A DNA stretch of 64,000 nt from Butyrivibrio sp. Lineage in GTDB: Bacteria > Bacillota > Clostridia > Lachnospirales > Lachnospiraceae. A program made the translations under genes and the position numbers. Under the pieces are notes generated by a model that did no database searches, was not told where the DNA came from, and was given only the letters and a program-made list of their open reading frames with translations. The stretch is taken from the NCBI GenBank assembly GCA_015056585.1, contig SVFZ01000053.1:21304-85303 (forward strand). The letters run 5' to 3'. Shown here in pieces: positions 39,531 to 49,547 of the stretch (the first letter of the stretch is position 1; each line of letters starts with the position of its first letter).

Positions 39531-40769
39531 ATGAAGAATCTTTATGACATACGAAATGAAAAGAATCTTGTTTACGTTCTTCCTGCCGACAAACAACTGA
39601 GTGACTTGTCTATGGATAAATCGCTGCGGGTCAAAGTGATCGTACACTTGCATTATCTAGATACAGTCTCATTATGGGCTGGTTACCTTGATAATGTTCC
39701 GGATTCTATCAAGGTGTGTGTTTATTCATCAGACGATCAGGTCTTAGAGAGAGCTCAAGAGCTAGTTCATCGAAAGAACATCGTTTTTTCTAAAAAAGAA
39801 AACAGAGGTCGTGACGTAAGTACCTTGCTTGTAGCTGCTCGAAAGGAAATAGAAAATTCAGATTATTTTTGCTTTGTTCATGACAAAAAAGAAAAGCATG
39901 CCTTTTCAATGCTGGATATAAGTCATTGGATCTCTGGAATGTGGGAAAACCTTCTTGCATCTGAGTGCTATATCAAAAATATAATCAATCTTTTTTATCA
40001 AAATGAAGACATCGGATTGATGACTACTCCTGAGCCCTTGGGTGATTATGTAGATATTTGGATTCGTGGAACGTGGTATAAAAACTATGAAATGACTAAG
40101 AATCTAGCGCATGATCTAGATCTAAAAGCGGATATCGATGCTGATAAACAAGTTGTTGGGTGTGGAACATCTTTTTGGGCAAAAACGGATGCGCTCAGGA
40201 AACTAATATGTCATAAATGGAAATATGAAGACTTTCCAGAAGAACCTATGGAACATGACGGCACTTTTGGACATGCAGTTGAGCGAATATTGGGATATGT
40301 CTCCCAGGATGCAGGATATGATGTGGCTACTATAATGACTGACCATTATATTTCTGAGTATTACCCCAAATATCAGGAATATGCGCAGAAAATGTTTGCG
40401 CTGCTCGAAAGAAAAAATGAAAATCTTGATGCGTTTCGGATAATTCACCACGATGAGATAATATCTAAGGTCTTAAAATTTGTTCAACAGAATGGTTACT
40501 GTTACATATATGGTGCTGGAGCTTATGGCAAAGAAATTTTTGCAATGTTAACGGAACATAATTTTATGCCAAAGGGCTTTGTTGTCAGTGATGGATATAG
40601 GGAAGAAAAGACTTATATGGGATTACCTGTATATGAACTGTCAGAAGTCAGAAAAATGGGCTGTAATGAACCTATTATAGTTGCTATGTATTATAGTAAA
40701 CAAAGTGTGATAGAAATGACTCTTAAAAGTAAGGAGATGACCAACTATATATTTCCTTTCAAAGTGTAG
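39531..40769 (+). CDS. RgpF-like (rhamnan synthesis F) protein with C-terminal Rossmann-like module
   Basis: VKVIVHLHYLDTVSLWAGYLDNVPDSIKVCVYS...ENRGRDVSTLLVA...YFCFVHDKKEKH; C-term YCYIYGAGAYGKEIFAML. Confidence 0.85.
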   Translation: MKNLYDIRNEKNLVYVLPADKQLSDLSMDKSLRVKVIVHLHYLDTVSLWAGYLDNVPDSIKVCVYSSDDQVLERAQELVHRKNIVFSKKENRGRDVSTLLVAARKEIENSDYFCFVHDKKEKHAFSMLDISHWISGMWENLLASECYIKNIINLFYQNEDIGLMTTPEPLGDYVDIWIRGTWYKNYEMTKNLAHDLDLKADIDADKQVVGCGTSFWAKTDALRKLICHKWKYEDFPEEPMEHDGTFGHAVERILGYVSQDAGYDVATIMTDHYISEYYPKYQEYAQKMFALLERKNENLDAFRIIHHDEIISKVLKFVQQNGYCYIYGAGAYGKEIFAMLTEHNFMPKGFVVSDGYREEKTYMGLPVYELSEVRKMGCNEPIIVAMYYSKQSVIEMTLKSKEMTNYIFPFKV

Positions 40770-40777
40770 GACTGAAG

Positions 40778-42715
40778 ATGGTTATGTACAGCTTTGATGT
40801 TTATGATACACTAATTACAAGATCTGTTGAAGAGCCGAGAGACATATTTCGGCTTATGTATGATGCAATAAAAGAAAATGATGATTATCAGAAACTACGC
40901 CGTGTTATTCGGAGTGACTTTCCGGAAATTCGGGTGGCATCTGAGAAGAAAGCGGTAATAAAAAAGGGAGCAGAGGTTCTGTTAGATGATATTTATGAGG
41001 AACTGAATGTCTTCTACTTTTTAGAAAAAGACGAATTGGATAAGCTTAAGAAGCTGGAAATGCTGACAGAGTTCGAAAATAGCTCTGGTATTTCTGAGAA
41101 TGTTGAACTAATTGAGTGGTTGCGAAAGGATGGCGAAAGGATAGTTCTGATCTCGGATATGTACATGCCGGTTTCTTTTTTTATAGAGCTGTTTGAGAAG
41201 CATGCTCCGACACTAGTCGACATTCCTTTATATATATCTGGTGTTGTGGGAGTATCCAAAAAGGATGGACTTCTTTTTTCTTATGTACATGATAAAGAAA
41301 ATGTATCCTACCAGGATTGGACACATATTGGGGACAATATAGTTTCTGACTTCAATGTTCCTAGGCTATATGGAATAAAAACGGAATTGTTTGTTCCGTG
41401 TAGTGTAAATAGAATGAGAAATTTTGATGAGAGTTCCGAACAAAACCAGATGGTAGACAACAATGAGGATATAAGACTGCGCTCAGAGGAATATCAATTG
41501 GGATTTAACTATGTTGGGGCGGTTTTATTTGGATATGTGAACTGGATCATTAACGTGGCTTTACAGCTTGATATCAGGGAGCTTTTTTTTATAGCCAGAG
41601 ACGGTTATGTATTAAAGAAAATCGCGGACATTATCATTAGGAATAAAAATATTGATATCAGTACCCATTATCTATATGGCTCAAGAATTGCATGGAATCC
41701 TCAAAAGGATAGTGATACTGAAGCTTTATTGGCATATCTTAGGCAGGAACTTGGTCGGACAAATGGTTCATTTGCATTTGTTGATGCCAAGGGCACTGGA
41801 CAATCCGTTGACAATCTGGCAAGGCTCTTAGGGACTACAATCAATGTGTTCTATTATGCGATATTAGAGGCTGTTGCAGATAAGAAGATAAATACTTTCG
41901 TTTATGAAGCTGAGGGAGGCCTTATTGAAAACTTTTGTAGGGCTCCGCATGGCATGACTTCCGGTTATATAAGGAATGGAGATAGAATTGAGCCTGTAAT
42001 TGAACAAGATTCATTGTCGCCATCGATAATGGAAAGAATCATGGATTGTAATCAGGGAGTGGAGGATTACACCAGAGTGATCCTTAATAAATGTACCGAT
42101 AATCTGCCGCTGTTCGGTATTTCAGAGTCTATTATGAAAAAATGTGTTTCCAATCCAGGACGAGAGTTGGCGAGACTGATTGGTGACATTCCACATGACG
42201 ATAATAATAATGAGAATCTGTATGCTCCATATTTAAACAAAAAAGAGATTTATAGGATAGAATTTGAGCGGACAACAGAACCTTTAGAAAAATATTATAA
42301 GGGGTGTAATCTGCAGTATTCCTATAAACGTCTTTCTGAAGAAGAATTAAAATGGGTATCAGATTGCAAAAAGAAATATCTTCAAAGGGAGGTACCTAAA
42401 AAGGACAAGGACGCAATGCGCATAGTCATATACGCCTTTGGCATATATGGTCAGGAATTATATCATAGAACGTTGCATAATGCGGGGATTTATGTTGCTG
42501 CAGTTGTTGACAAGAATCATCAGAAATATCAGAACATCGATATTAAAGTAGAGGGGTTGAATGTGCTCTATGAGATTGAATATGAGTATGTTGTGATTGC
42601 GCTTTTGAGTAAAAGTCAGACACTGACAGTTAATAAGATGCTTGTCAGTGCAGGAATTGATAAAGACAAGATTATTGGTTACAAGGATTTTTTGAATCAT
42701 TACTGGGAAAAATAA
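40778..42715 (+). CDS. HAD-type hydrolase-like protein with C-terminal Rossmann-like module
   Basis: YSFDVYDTLITRSVEEPRDIFRLM; GERIVLISDMYMP; DWTHIGDNIVSDFNVPRLYGIKT; C-term MRIVIYAFGIYGQELYHRTL. Confidence 0.83.
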   Translation: MVMYSFDVYDTLITRSVEEPRDIFRLMYDAIKENDDYQKLRRVIRSDFPEIRVASEKKAVIKKGAEVLLDDIYEELNVFYFLEKDELDKLKKLEMLTEFENSSGISENVELIEWLRKDGERIVLISDMYMPVSFFIELFEKHAPTLVDIPLYISGVVGVSKKDGLLFSYVHDKENVSYQDWTHIGDNIVSDFNVPRLYGIKTELFVPCSVNRMRNFDESSEQNQMVDNNEDIRLRSEEYQLGFNYVGAVLFGYVNWIINVALQLDIRELFFIARDGYVLKKIADIIIRNKNIDISTHYLYGSRIAWNPQKDSDTEALLAYLRQELGRTNGSFAFVDAKGTGQSVDNLARLLGTTINVFYYAILEAVADKKINTFVYEAEGGLIENFCRAPHGMTSGYIRNGDRIEPVIEQDSLSPSIMERIMDCNQGVEDYTRVILNKCTDNLPLFGISESIMKKCVSNPGRELARLIGDIPHDDNNNENLYAPYLNKKEIYRIEFERTTEPLEKYYKGCNLQYSYKRLSEEELKWVSDCKKKYLQREVPKKDKDAMRIVIYAFGIYGQELYHRTLHNAGIYVAAVVDKNHQKYQNIDIKVEGLNVLYEIEYEYVVIALLSKSQTLTVNKMLVSAGIDKDKIIGYKDFLNHYWEK

Positions 42716-42736
42716 AAATTCTGTAAAGGTGAAAAT

Positions 42737-43888
42737 ATGGTATCAGTTATTGTTCCAATCTTCAATGCAGAACAAAGTTTGGAAAAATGTTTGACCAGTA
42801 TCCAAGGTCAGACATTGAACGATTTAGAAATAATATGTGTGAATGATGGTTCCACCGATGGAAGCCTTGATATTATTAGAGAATATGCTGTCCGGGATAA
42901 TAGGGTGGTCATTGTTGATAAAGAGAATGGTGGGCTTGTTTCAGCTAGGAAGGCAGGACTTGCAAAGGCTTCGGGAGATTATGTTGCTTTTGTAGATAGT
43001 GATGATTGGATTGAACCTGAAATGTATGAAGAATTACTGCAGATTGCAAAGGAATATGAATGTGATGTGGTGTGCGGTGGATACTTTTTTGAAGGAGATT
43101 ACATCAGTAAGCATGTGGATTCGGTTGGATCGGGGTTGTATAAAGATGAAGGAATAAAAACTATCAGAGAACTGTCCATTATGAATTTGAAAGACCGTGG
43201 AGTGGGCATAGGTGGATCTCTTTGCACCAAACTATTTTCATGTAAGGTAATAAAAAAAGCTTATGAGTCGGTGTTTGAAAATCTGACTATTGCTGAAGAT
43301 AAGGTCACTACTCTTTTTACTATGCTAAATGCACAAAGCGTCTACGTTGTTGATAAAGCATATTATCATTATGTGAAGAATATGGGGTCCATGGTCAATT
43401 CTGGTGATATGGACTATCTTATGCATATCCAACATGTTTGGGAACATTTCAGAAAAGCATATGAACATCCTGGTTTTACGGAACAAATGCGTATTCAAGC
43501 GGAAGTTTATCTGACGGACATCCTCTACAAAGGCATAAATGGAAGAATGGGGTTTTTATGTAAAAATATGCTTTGGGTAGATCCATATTGGTTAAAAGAG
43601 ATACCGGATGGGACACATGTTTTGTTATACGGTTTTGGGGATTTTTTGGAAACTTATAAAAGACAGCTTCAACATTACCATAATTTAGAATGTGAGGGGT
43701 GCGTTTCAATGCCTGAAAAGGCCAAAGAAGCAGAATTTGACTACTTAGTTGTTGCAATAAAGAATAAAGCAAAGGCGGATGAAGAAACAGATAAACTTGT
43801 GGCAGCAGGAATTAGCGCTGAAAAGATACTATGGTTCCCACAGGATGAAGTATACTGGAAATTTATAGAAGCGAACGGCTGGATATGA
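42737..43888 (+). CDS. GT2 glycosyltransferase with C-terminal Rossmann-like module
   Basis: MVSVIVPIFNAEQSLEKCLTSIQGQTLNDLEIICVNDGSTDGS...VAFVDSDDWIE; C-term HVLLYGFGDFLETYKRQL. Confidence 0.93.
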   Translation: MVSVIVPIFNAEQSLEKCLTSIQGQTLNDLEIICVNDGSTDGSLDIIREYAVRDNRVVIVDKENGGLVSARKAGLAKASGDYVAFVDSDDWIEPEMYEELLQIAKEYECDVVCGGYFFEGDYISKHVDSVGSGLYKDEGIKTIRELSIMNLKDRGVGIGGSLCTKLFSCKVIKKAYESVFENLTIAEDKVTTLFTMLNAQSVYVVDKAYYHYVKNMGSMVNSGDMDYLMHIQHVWEHFRKAYEHPGFTEQMRIQAEVYLTDILYKGINGRMGFLCKNMLWVDPYWLKEIPDGTHVLLYGFGDFLETYKRQLQHYHNLECEGCVSMPEKAKEAEFDYLVVAIKNKAKADEETDKLVAAGISAEKILWFPQDEVYWKFIEANGWI

Positions 43889-43889
43889 G

Positions 43890-45452
43890 ATGAAGCTACT
43901 AAACCTTGATGAAGTAAATGAGTTGACCGGAGATATTATTGTCTTTGGTTTTTCTGAGAAACACCTGCTTGAGTTCTTTAAAGCAGGTCGTTTTGATGTA
44001 AATGTTTTAGGAATAATAGAGGAAAACCAAAGGCATCAGGGAATCAAGACTGTCTGTGGAAGGAAAATAAATGTTGTATCCCCGGATGACGCGGCTTCTT
44101 TATATGAGGATGACTGCAAGTTCCTTATAATGAACGATTACTATGAAGAGGCATACATAACAGTTGTTCAGCATGTAGTATATAAACTCTTGGGAAAAGA
44201 GGATGTAATAATTTATTACTTCTTGGATAAAGAATCAAGGATATACCATGATTATTGCAGGAAATATGAAAATACACCGCTTGATGATGTGATTGTTTTT
44301 CGGAGTGGCCCACATGCGTCACAGTATGTTAGGGGGATGGATTATTCGGACAATGCGAGAGCTCTTTTTGAATATATGCTAAAAGCGGGGCTTAATAAGA
44401 AGTACAGGCTTATCTGGCTTGTTAAGAAGCCGGAAGATTTTGTAGAAATAGAAGAAGCAAATGCGAACGTGAAGTTTATCTCTTTTGACTGGAGTGTCAG
44501 TGAAGATGCTGAGAAAAGAGATGAGTATTATCGCGCAATTTGTCTGGCAAAGTATATTTTTATGACTGATGCATATGGGTTTTGCCGTTATGCGAGAAAA
44601 GATCAGGTCCGTGTACAATTGTGGCATGGATGCGGTTTTAAGACCAGAACCACATTTTCACGTTGTGAGCATAGATATGAGTACAATATAGTAATTAGCG
44701 AAATTTATAAGAAGATTCATCAGGAAATTTATGGGCTTAGACCGGATCAGGTACTGATTACGGGGTATCCTAAGGTGGATTATCTTTTTCATCCGGCAGA
44801 AGAATGGCTTGATAAGCTCGCCATTCCCAGGGCAAAGAAGTATATCTTTTGGCTTCCAACATTTAGGGCTCCTTTGAATCAGCTTAATGAACTTACAGAG
44901 AAGGGACCTGAAGGTGAGACCGGATTGCCTATTGTAGGAAAAGTAAAAGAACTGCAGTGCTTAAATCAGCTCTTTGAAGAACATGATGCGGTGATGGTTA
45001 TTAAACTTCACCCATTCCAGAATAAAGAAGGGATCCACATGGGAAATGATTTAAAGCAAAACATAGTTCTTTTGACCAATGATGATCTTGTTGATGCAGG
45101 ATTAGAAATTAATCAGATATTAGGACACGCGGATGCACTTATCAGCGATTACTCGTCTGCGGCTGTTGACTATCTCGTCTTAGACAGGCCGGAAGCCTTC
45201 ACTTTAGATGATGTAGAAGTATATGAAAAGAGTAGAGGCTTTGTATTTGATCCAATAAAAAAATGGCTTCCCGGAAAAGAATTGTATAATTTCGATGATT
45301 TTTATCAATATGTCGAGGATGTTCTTAATGGTTTCGAGGAATGCGCTGAAAAGAGACACCTGCTTAGTGGAAAAATGCAAAAGTGGGCCAATGATTGCAA
45401 CAGTGAAAGAGTTTGCAGCGCACTTGGGATAGGAAACAGTAGCGATTGTTGA
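43890..45452 (+). CDS. CDP-glycerol glycerophosphotransferase (TagF-like) with N-terminal Rossmann-like module
   Basis: RVQLWHGCGFKTRT...VLITGYPKVDYLF...KKYIFWLPTFRAP...VMVIKLHPFQNK...HADALISDYSSAAVDYLVLDRPEAFTLDD; N-term GDIIVFGFSEKHLLEFFKAG. Confidence 0.9.
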   Translation: MKLLNLDEVNELTGDIIVFGFSEKHLLEFFKAGRFDVNVLGIIEENQRHQGIKTVCGRKINVVSPDDAASLYEDDCKFLIMNDYYEEAYITVVQHVVYKLLGKEDVIIYYFLDKESRIYHDYCRKYENTPLDDVIVFRSGPHASQYVRGMDYSDNARALFEYMLKAGLNKKYRLIWLVKKPEDFVEIEEANANVKFISFDWSVSEDAEKRDEYYRAICLAKYIFMTDAYGFCRYARKDQVRVQLWHGCGFKTRTTFSRCEHRYEYNIVISEIYKKIHQEIYGLRPDQVLITGYPKVDYLFHPAEEWLDKLAIPRAKKYIFWLPTFRAPLNQLNELTEKGPEGETGLPIVGKVKELQCLNQLFEEHDAVMVIKLHPFQNKEGIHMGNDLKQNIVLLTNDDLVDAGLEINQILGHADALISDYSSAAVDYLVLDRPEAFTLDDVEVYEKSRGFVFDPIKKWLPGKELYNFDDFYQYVEDVLNGFEECAEKRHLLSGKMQKWANDCNSERVCSALGIGNSSDC

Positions 45453-45741
45453 TTGTTTATGCTTGTGAAGCGATGACGGTGATGAAGGCTAAAATCATTG
45501 CGATACCGAGAATAAATATATTTGAATGGGCACATTGAACATCTAATCCTTAGCAGATGTTATGCATAAAAAAGCGAGCTTTCAAATAATATATCGTACC
45601 TTGTCAATTTAATACCCTATATCGGCTTGAAACAAAAAGTTGCTCAGTATAGATTAAGTGGTTATAATGAAGATGAATCAAGAAAAATGACTCTTGACTA
45701 TTGTGTTCAACATTTCGATATATATTATAAGGTGACAACAA

Positions 45742-45921
45742 ATGAATGAAGAGAAAGATATGTTTCTTTATTTTGAAGATGATTCTCATGGCAGTTCAGA
45801 AGATTATATGAAAATGTCACCCGAGGAACTGGAGCGAAGCATCAATAATTTGTACCGAGAAATGAAAGACCATCCTCAAAAGAAAGCTCCGGTAAAAAGT
45901 ATAGTTAAGTTTATGATATAA
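45742..45921 (+). CDS. Small hypothetical acidic protein (59 aa)
   Basis: MNEEKDMFLYFEDDSHGSSEDYMKMSPEELERSINNLYREMKDHPQKKAPVKSIVKFMI, read directly; not in supplied ORF track. Confidence 0.4.
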   Translation: MNEEKDMFLYFEDDSHGSSEDYMKMSPEELERSINNLYREMKDHPQKKAPVKSIVKFMI

Positions 45922-46148
45922 AAATAGGAAACTCCTGATGCAAACTATGAAAAATGCATTAGGAGTTTTATTATTTTTGTGTTTATATGCCTGAAAGCAT
46001 GGATGAGGATAACATCGAGAAACTATCATGGGATATAGCTGACGAATTATTTTATAAGCTCTTTATATGGGCTCAGGAAAATAGAAAATACCAAACATAA
46101 GCTGCTGTAATAATGCTGCAAAAATAAGAAAATTTTGCATGAAGCAAA

Positions 46149-46601
46149 CAGAGTAGGGCTAATTCAATAGAGAAATATGATATCAGACGAGATTTTCTTG
46201 TAGGAACAAATACAGATAATCCTAGATATGATATACTGACTGCAGTAATAATCAATATCAGCGGAAAGCATGATACTGAAGGAACACAGAATGAACTAAT
46301 ACGTATCCTGACGGATCTTTTTGACGAGAGACTAGACGGAGTAGAAAAGGTAAATAAACTAAAGGATGATTACGGTCTTAAGCTGACCAGAGAAGTGGAA
46401 AGCGAGGTGACGGAGATGTGTAGCTATGCAACTGCAATGGAGAATAAAGGAATAGAGAAAGGAATAGAGAAAGGGCTTAAGGCCCTAGTTCTTAGCTTGA
46501 AGAATTATGTAAGTGACTTTGACTCGTTATACGCTGCTGTAACCAAGAATGAAGAATACCGCAATGTGTCCAGAGACGAAGTGATGAAGTATTACAAGTA
46601 G
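46149..46601 (+). pseudogene. C-terminal remnant of an Rpn/PD-(D/E)XK putative transposase-type gene
   Basis: In-frame reading upstream of ORF 46395 gives RANSIEKYDIRRDFLVGTNTDNPRYDILTAVIINISGKHDTEGTQNELIRILTDLFDERLDGVEKVNKLKDDYGLKLTREVESEVTEMCSYATAMENKGIEKGIEKG with no catalytic N-terminus. Confidence 0.6.
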
Positions 46602-46619
46602 AATTAAAACAGTGGTGTC

Positions 46620-46961
46620 ATGACAATAAGAGACAAAATTTTCGATAAACTTGAAGAACTGAATATGACTCAGAAAGCTTTTTCTGAGAAGACAGGAATT
46701 GCAGAGAGCACAATAAGTGATTGGAAAAAAAAGAAGACCAATCCTACTGCGGATAAGATAATGGTAATTTGTAAGGTATTAGATGTTAATCCTGAATGGT
46801 TGCTGTCAGATATTGAGCCGCAAGGGGAACGTGGAAATCCCAGGGATTGGTATGCTATACAGGCAAATACTGACAGTGGAAAGCTAATAACAGCATTCAA
46901 TTCTATGAACAAGGCACAGCAGTCTAGGCTATTAGGGTATGCAGAAGCCTTAAAAAAATAA
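46620..46961 (+). CDS. XRE-family HTH transcriptional regulator
   Basis: MTIRDKIFDKLEELNMTQKAFSEKTGIAESTISDWKKKKTNPTADKIMVICKVLDVNPEWLLS. Confidence 0.92.
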   Translation: MTIRDKIFDKLEELNMTQKAFSEKTGIAESTISDWKKKKTNPTADKIMVICKVLDVNPEWLLSDIEPQGERGNPRDWYAIQANTDSGKLITAFNSMNKAQQSRLLGYAEALKK

Positions 46962-47111
46962 TGTAAATGTGCAGTATATGTGTATCCGAGAAGAAAAAAG
47001 AGTGAAGGATGCTTTTAATATGTTTTGTGCTGCTTTTTTCTTTTCTCCATAAATTATTATGGATTTCCGACCGATAAATAATTTCATAGAATTGAGCAGG
47101 TTTTATTACTT

Positions 47112-48692
47112 CTAAACCCGCTCAATTTTGCATGTGTGGATTTTGCTTTTTTCGTCATAATTTATGCCGACAAGAACTATTTCTCCGCTATAATCCTTTA
47201 GTACGGAGGGATAGTTCTTTTTCTTTATCTGACCAATAGCAGCTTCTTCTGTTTTATTCCACTTAAGCTCAACTATCATCGCCGGAAGAGGCGACTTCTG
47301 CTTTGGAATAAATACAACATCAGCTATGCCTCGCCCTGACGGCATTTCTTCAACCTTGAGGTATTGATCTATGCATACAACATAAGCAAATTTGATCACA
47401 TATCTAAGAGCCTGTTCGTCATTATAAAATGTAGGGGCGTATGAAGACTCCCTAATAGCTTGAATTCCACTTGCTACAGCATTTTCATCACCTGACAGTG
47501 TGCTCTTTAACAACTCATCCGATTTCTGAATCAGTTCATATAATTTAGTATTCTCTGAGTTCTTTAGCAGATTATTGAATTCTGTTTCAACTTCTTTATT
47601 TGGGATGCGAACAGTTTTTTTCTTATTGTCGTAAGCAAGATATCCCAGATGAATCATTAGTGTAATAACATCATCTTTAGACTTGAAGGATTCTACATCA
47701 TTTTCAAAACTATCTACGCTGACTTCCAAGTGTTCTCCGGTAATAAGGCGTAAAACATCGTCCTGCAGACCATCATAATTAAGATTGATGTATGTTGATA
47801 GTGATTCTGCCGCAGAAGTCTTTTGCCAGTAAGACTCAAAACTATCCATTTTCAGAGCGGTCATTACTGAGTATGGATTGTAAATGGACTCAGCTTTTGA
47901 GAAAGAATAGCCATCGTACCATTCCTTCATGGAGTTGAAGTTGTTGCCGTGTTTATTGCATAGTTCTACAACTTCATTTTCTGTGAACCCTGTATACTTT
48001 GCGTAATTGCCGGGGTTAAGAATAGTATATTCCTGAAAATCCGAAATTGCTGATTCGGTTCCGTCTTTTTTTATAGGCAGAATACCTGTCATATAAGCAG
48101 CGGCAACGGCTTTGGGAGTGAAATTACCATTTTTAAACCAGGATCTTAACAAATTTAAATATGTAATTTGAGTATTTTCATCATCTTTTGCTTCTCTAAT
48201 AATGGCATCCCATTCATCTATAATGAAAATGAACTTTTTACCGGTATTTTCAGAGTATTTAATCAGACAGGAAGTTAATTCTTCTACTGATTCCAGAGAA
48301 GGAAAAGAATCAAGCAATTCTTTTTTGATGGACTCAATTATATAGCTGACAATTCCGCTTAGGTCCATCCGGTTTTGATTAAAGTATGAAATAAATCCGG
48401 TTATATCAAGGTATATTACATTGTATTTATTCAGATGCTGGTCAAAGCTATCATCACTGTATATTTCCAAATTTTTAAAAAGACTGTTCGAATCGCAGGT
48501 ACAGTCATAATAGGCACATAGCATCTTGGCAGCAAAGGACTTGCCAAAGCGCCTTGGTCGGCTAATGCATGTCAACTTGTCAGTTGTGCCAATTGTCTTG
48601 TTAATAAGGCTGATCAATCCGGTTTTATCAACGTATTCAGATTTAATGATTTCTTCAAAACCGGAATTTCCGGGATTTAAGTAATTACCCAT
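47112..48692 (-). CDS. AAA-ATPase-like protein with C-terminal PD-(D/E)XK nuclease domain
   Basis: MGNYLNPGNSGFEEIIKSEYVDKTGLISLINKTIGTTDKLTCISRPRRFGKSFAAKMLCAYYD; C-term RGIADVVFIPKQKSPLPAMIVELKWNKTEEAAIGQIKKKNY. Start at 48692 rather than 48854. Confidence 0.88.
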   Translation of the reverse strand: MGNYLNPGNSGFEEIIKSEYVDKTGLISLINKTIGTTDKLTCISRPRRFGKSFAAKMLCAYYDCTCDSNSLFKNLEIYSDDSFDQHLNKYNVIYLDITGFISYFNQNRMDLSGIVSYIIESIKKELLDSFPSLESVEELTSCLIKYSENTGKKFIFIIDEWDAIIREAKDDENTQITYLNLLRSWFKNGNFTPKAVAAAYMTGILPIKKDGTESAISDFQEYTILNPGNYAKYTGFTENEVVELCNKHGNNFNSMKEWYDGYSFSKAESIYNPYSVMTALKMDSFESYWQKTSAAESLSTYINLNYDGLQDDVLRLITGEHLEVSVDSFENDVESFKSKDDVITLMIHLGYLAYDNKKKTVRIPNKEVETEFNNLLKNSENTKLYELIQKSDELLKSTLSGDENAVASGIQAIRESSYAPTFYNDEQALRYVIKFAYVVCIDQYLKVEEMPSGRGIADVVFIPKQKSPLPAMIVELKWNKTEEAAIGQIKKKNYPSVLKDYSGEIVLVGINYDEKSKIHTCKIERV

Positions 48693-48796
48693 ATATGCCT
48701 CCAACAATTGCATTAATATAGAATTATTATACTGAAAATGGCTCTGTACCGCAATTGTAGCGTTAACTCCAATTGCAGATAGCATGCTATAATGAA

Positions 48797-48928
48797 ATGG
48801 TAAACAGGGATAAAAAGGCGAGAAGTGCCTATCAAGACTTGAGACCATCAACAAGTATTTTAGATGAAATATACATTTTGGATATCATGAGAGGAGGGGT
48901 GTCCGATGATCAGTTGCGCATACGATGA
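48797..48928 (+). pseudogene. Possible C-terminal remnant of a toxin-like (DUF3990-type) gene upstream of the XRE gene
   Basis: 43-codon ORF MVNRDKKARSAYQDLRPSTSILDEIYILDIMRGGVSDDQLRIR overlapping the start of the XRE gene; reads like a truncated C-terminus. Confidence 0.35.
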
Positions 48929-49547
48929 GATGTATCTGCCGCTGGCGCAGCGTGTTATGGGTGACATGTATGATTTTGCGGTTAATACCGTGGGTATGAC
49001 ACTTGCTTCTTTTCATGAGATGTTTATTATGAGCGGAATGAGCCATCAGATAGAGATTGGGAATCCAACATACGTAGCCGGGAAAAACGGATGTGAAGTG
49101 ACGCGGGAAGTCATTCACACCTGTTCGGATATATCGGTGGAAACAGAAGATATTATGTACGTGGATAAATCCCGTGAATACTGGATCGGATGGGCGCTTG
49201 CGTATTATCAGTGGATTTCAGGAAAGAGCTTTGAGGCGATAGATGAGTGTGTCAAGATAGATAAAATGTATGGCATGTATGATACGCTTCATGAAGCAGA
49301 TATTTCTTTATTTGTGGAGATAATGGATGATAAATTTAAAGACTACAGTGACGAATGCAGGTTAAAGCGACTGAGGATGTATGCGGGTTTGTCGCAGAGA
49401 GCACTGGCAGAGAAAGCAGGAGTTCCGCTAAGGCAGATTCAGCTCTTTGAGCAGGGCCGGAGAGATATCAACAAGACGCAAGGAGCGACGTTATATCAAC
49501 TTTCCAATGCGCTGGGGTGTTCCATGGAGAGGTTATTATCGAAGTAA
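48906..49547 (+). CDS. XRE-family protein with N-terminal DUF3791-like/antitoxin-type region
   Basis: C-term LKRLRMYAGLSQRALAEKAGVPLRQIQLFEQGRRDINKTQGATLYQLSNALGCSMERLL. Confidence 0.75.
   Translation: MISCAYDEMYLPLAQRVMGDMYDFAVNTVGMTLASFHEMFIMSGMSHQIEIGNPTYVAGKNGCEVTREVIHTCSDISVETEDIMYVDKSREYWIGWALAYYQWISGKSFEAIDECVKIDKMYGMYDTLHEADISLFVEIMDDKFKDYSDECRLKRLRMYAGLSQRALAEKAGVPLRQIQLFEQGRRDINKTQGATLYQLSNALGCSMERLLSK

Noticed and set aside
45538-45561. AACATCT...AGATGTT inverted repeat as a terminator after the TagF-like gene
   Set aside because: Followed by an A-rich rather than U-rich tract on the plus strand; no clear function.
45619-45626. GCCGATAT on the minus strand
   Set aside because: No TAAA-like -35 at the right spacing and no minus-strand gene downstream.
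47050-47077. TAAA-N16-ACCGATAA, a plausible sigma-28-like box on the plus strand
   Set aside because: Lies between convergent genes with no plus-strand gene downstream; probably chance.
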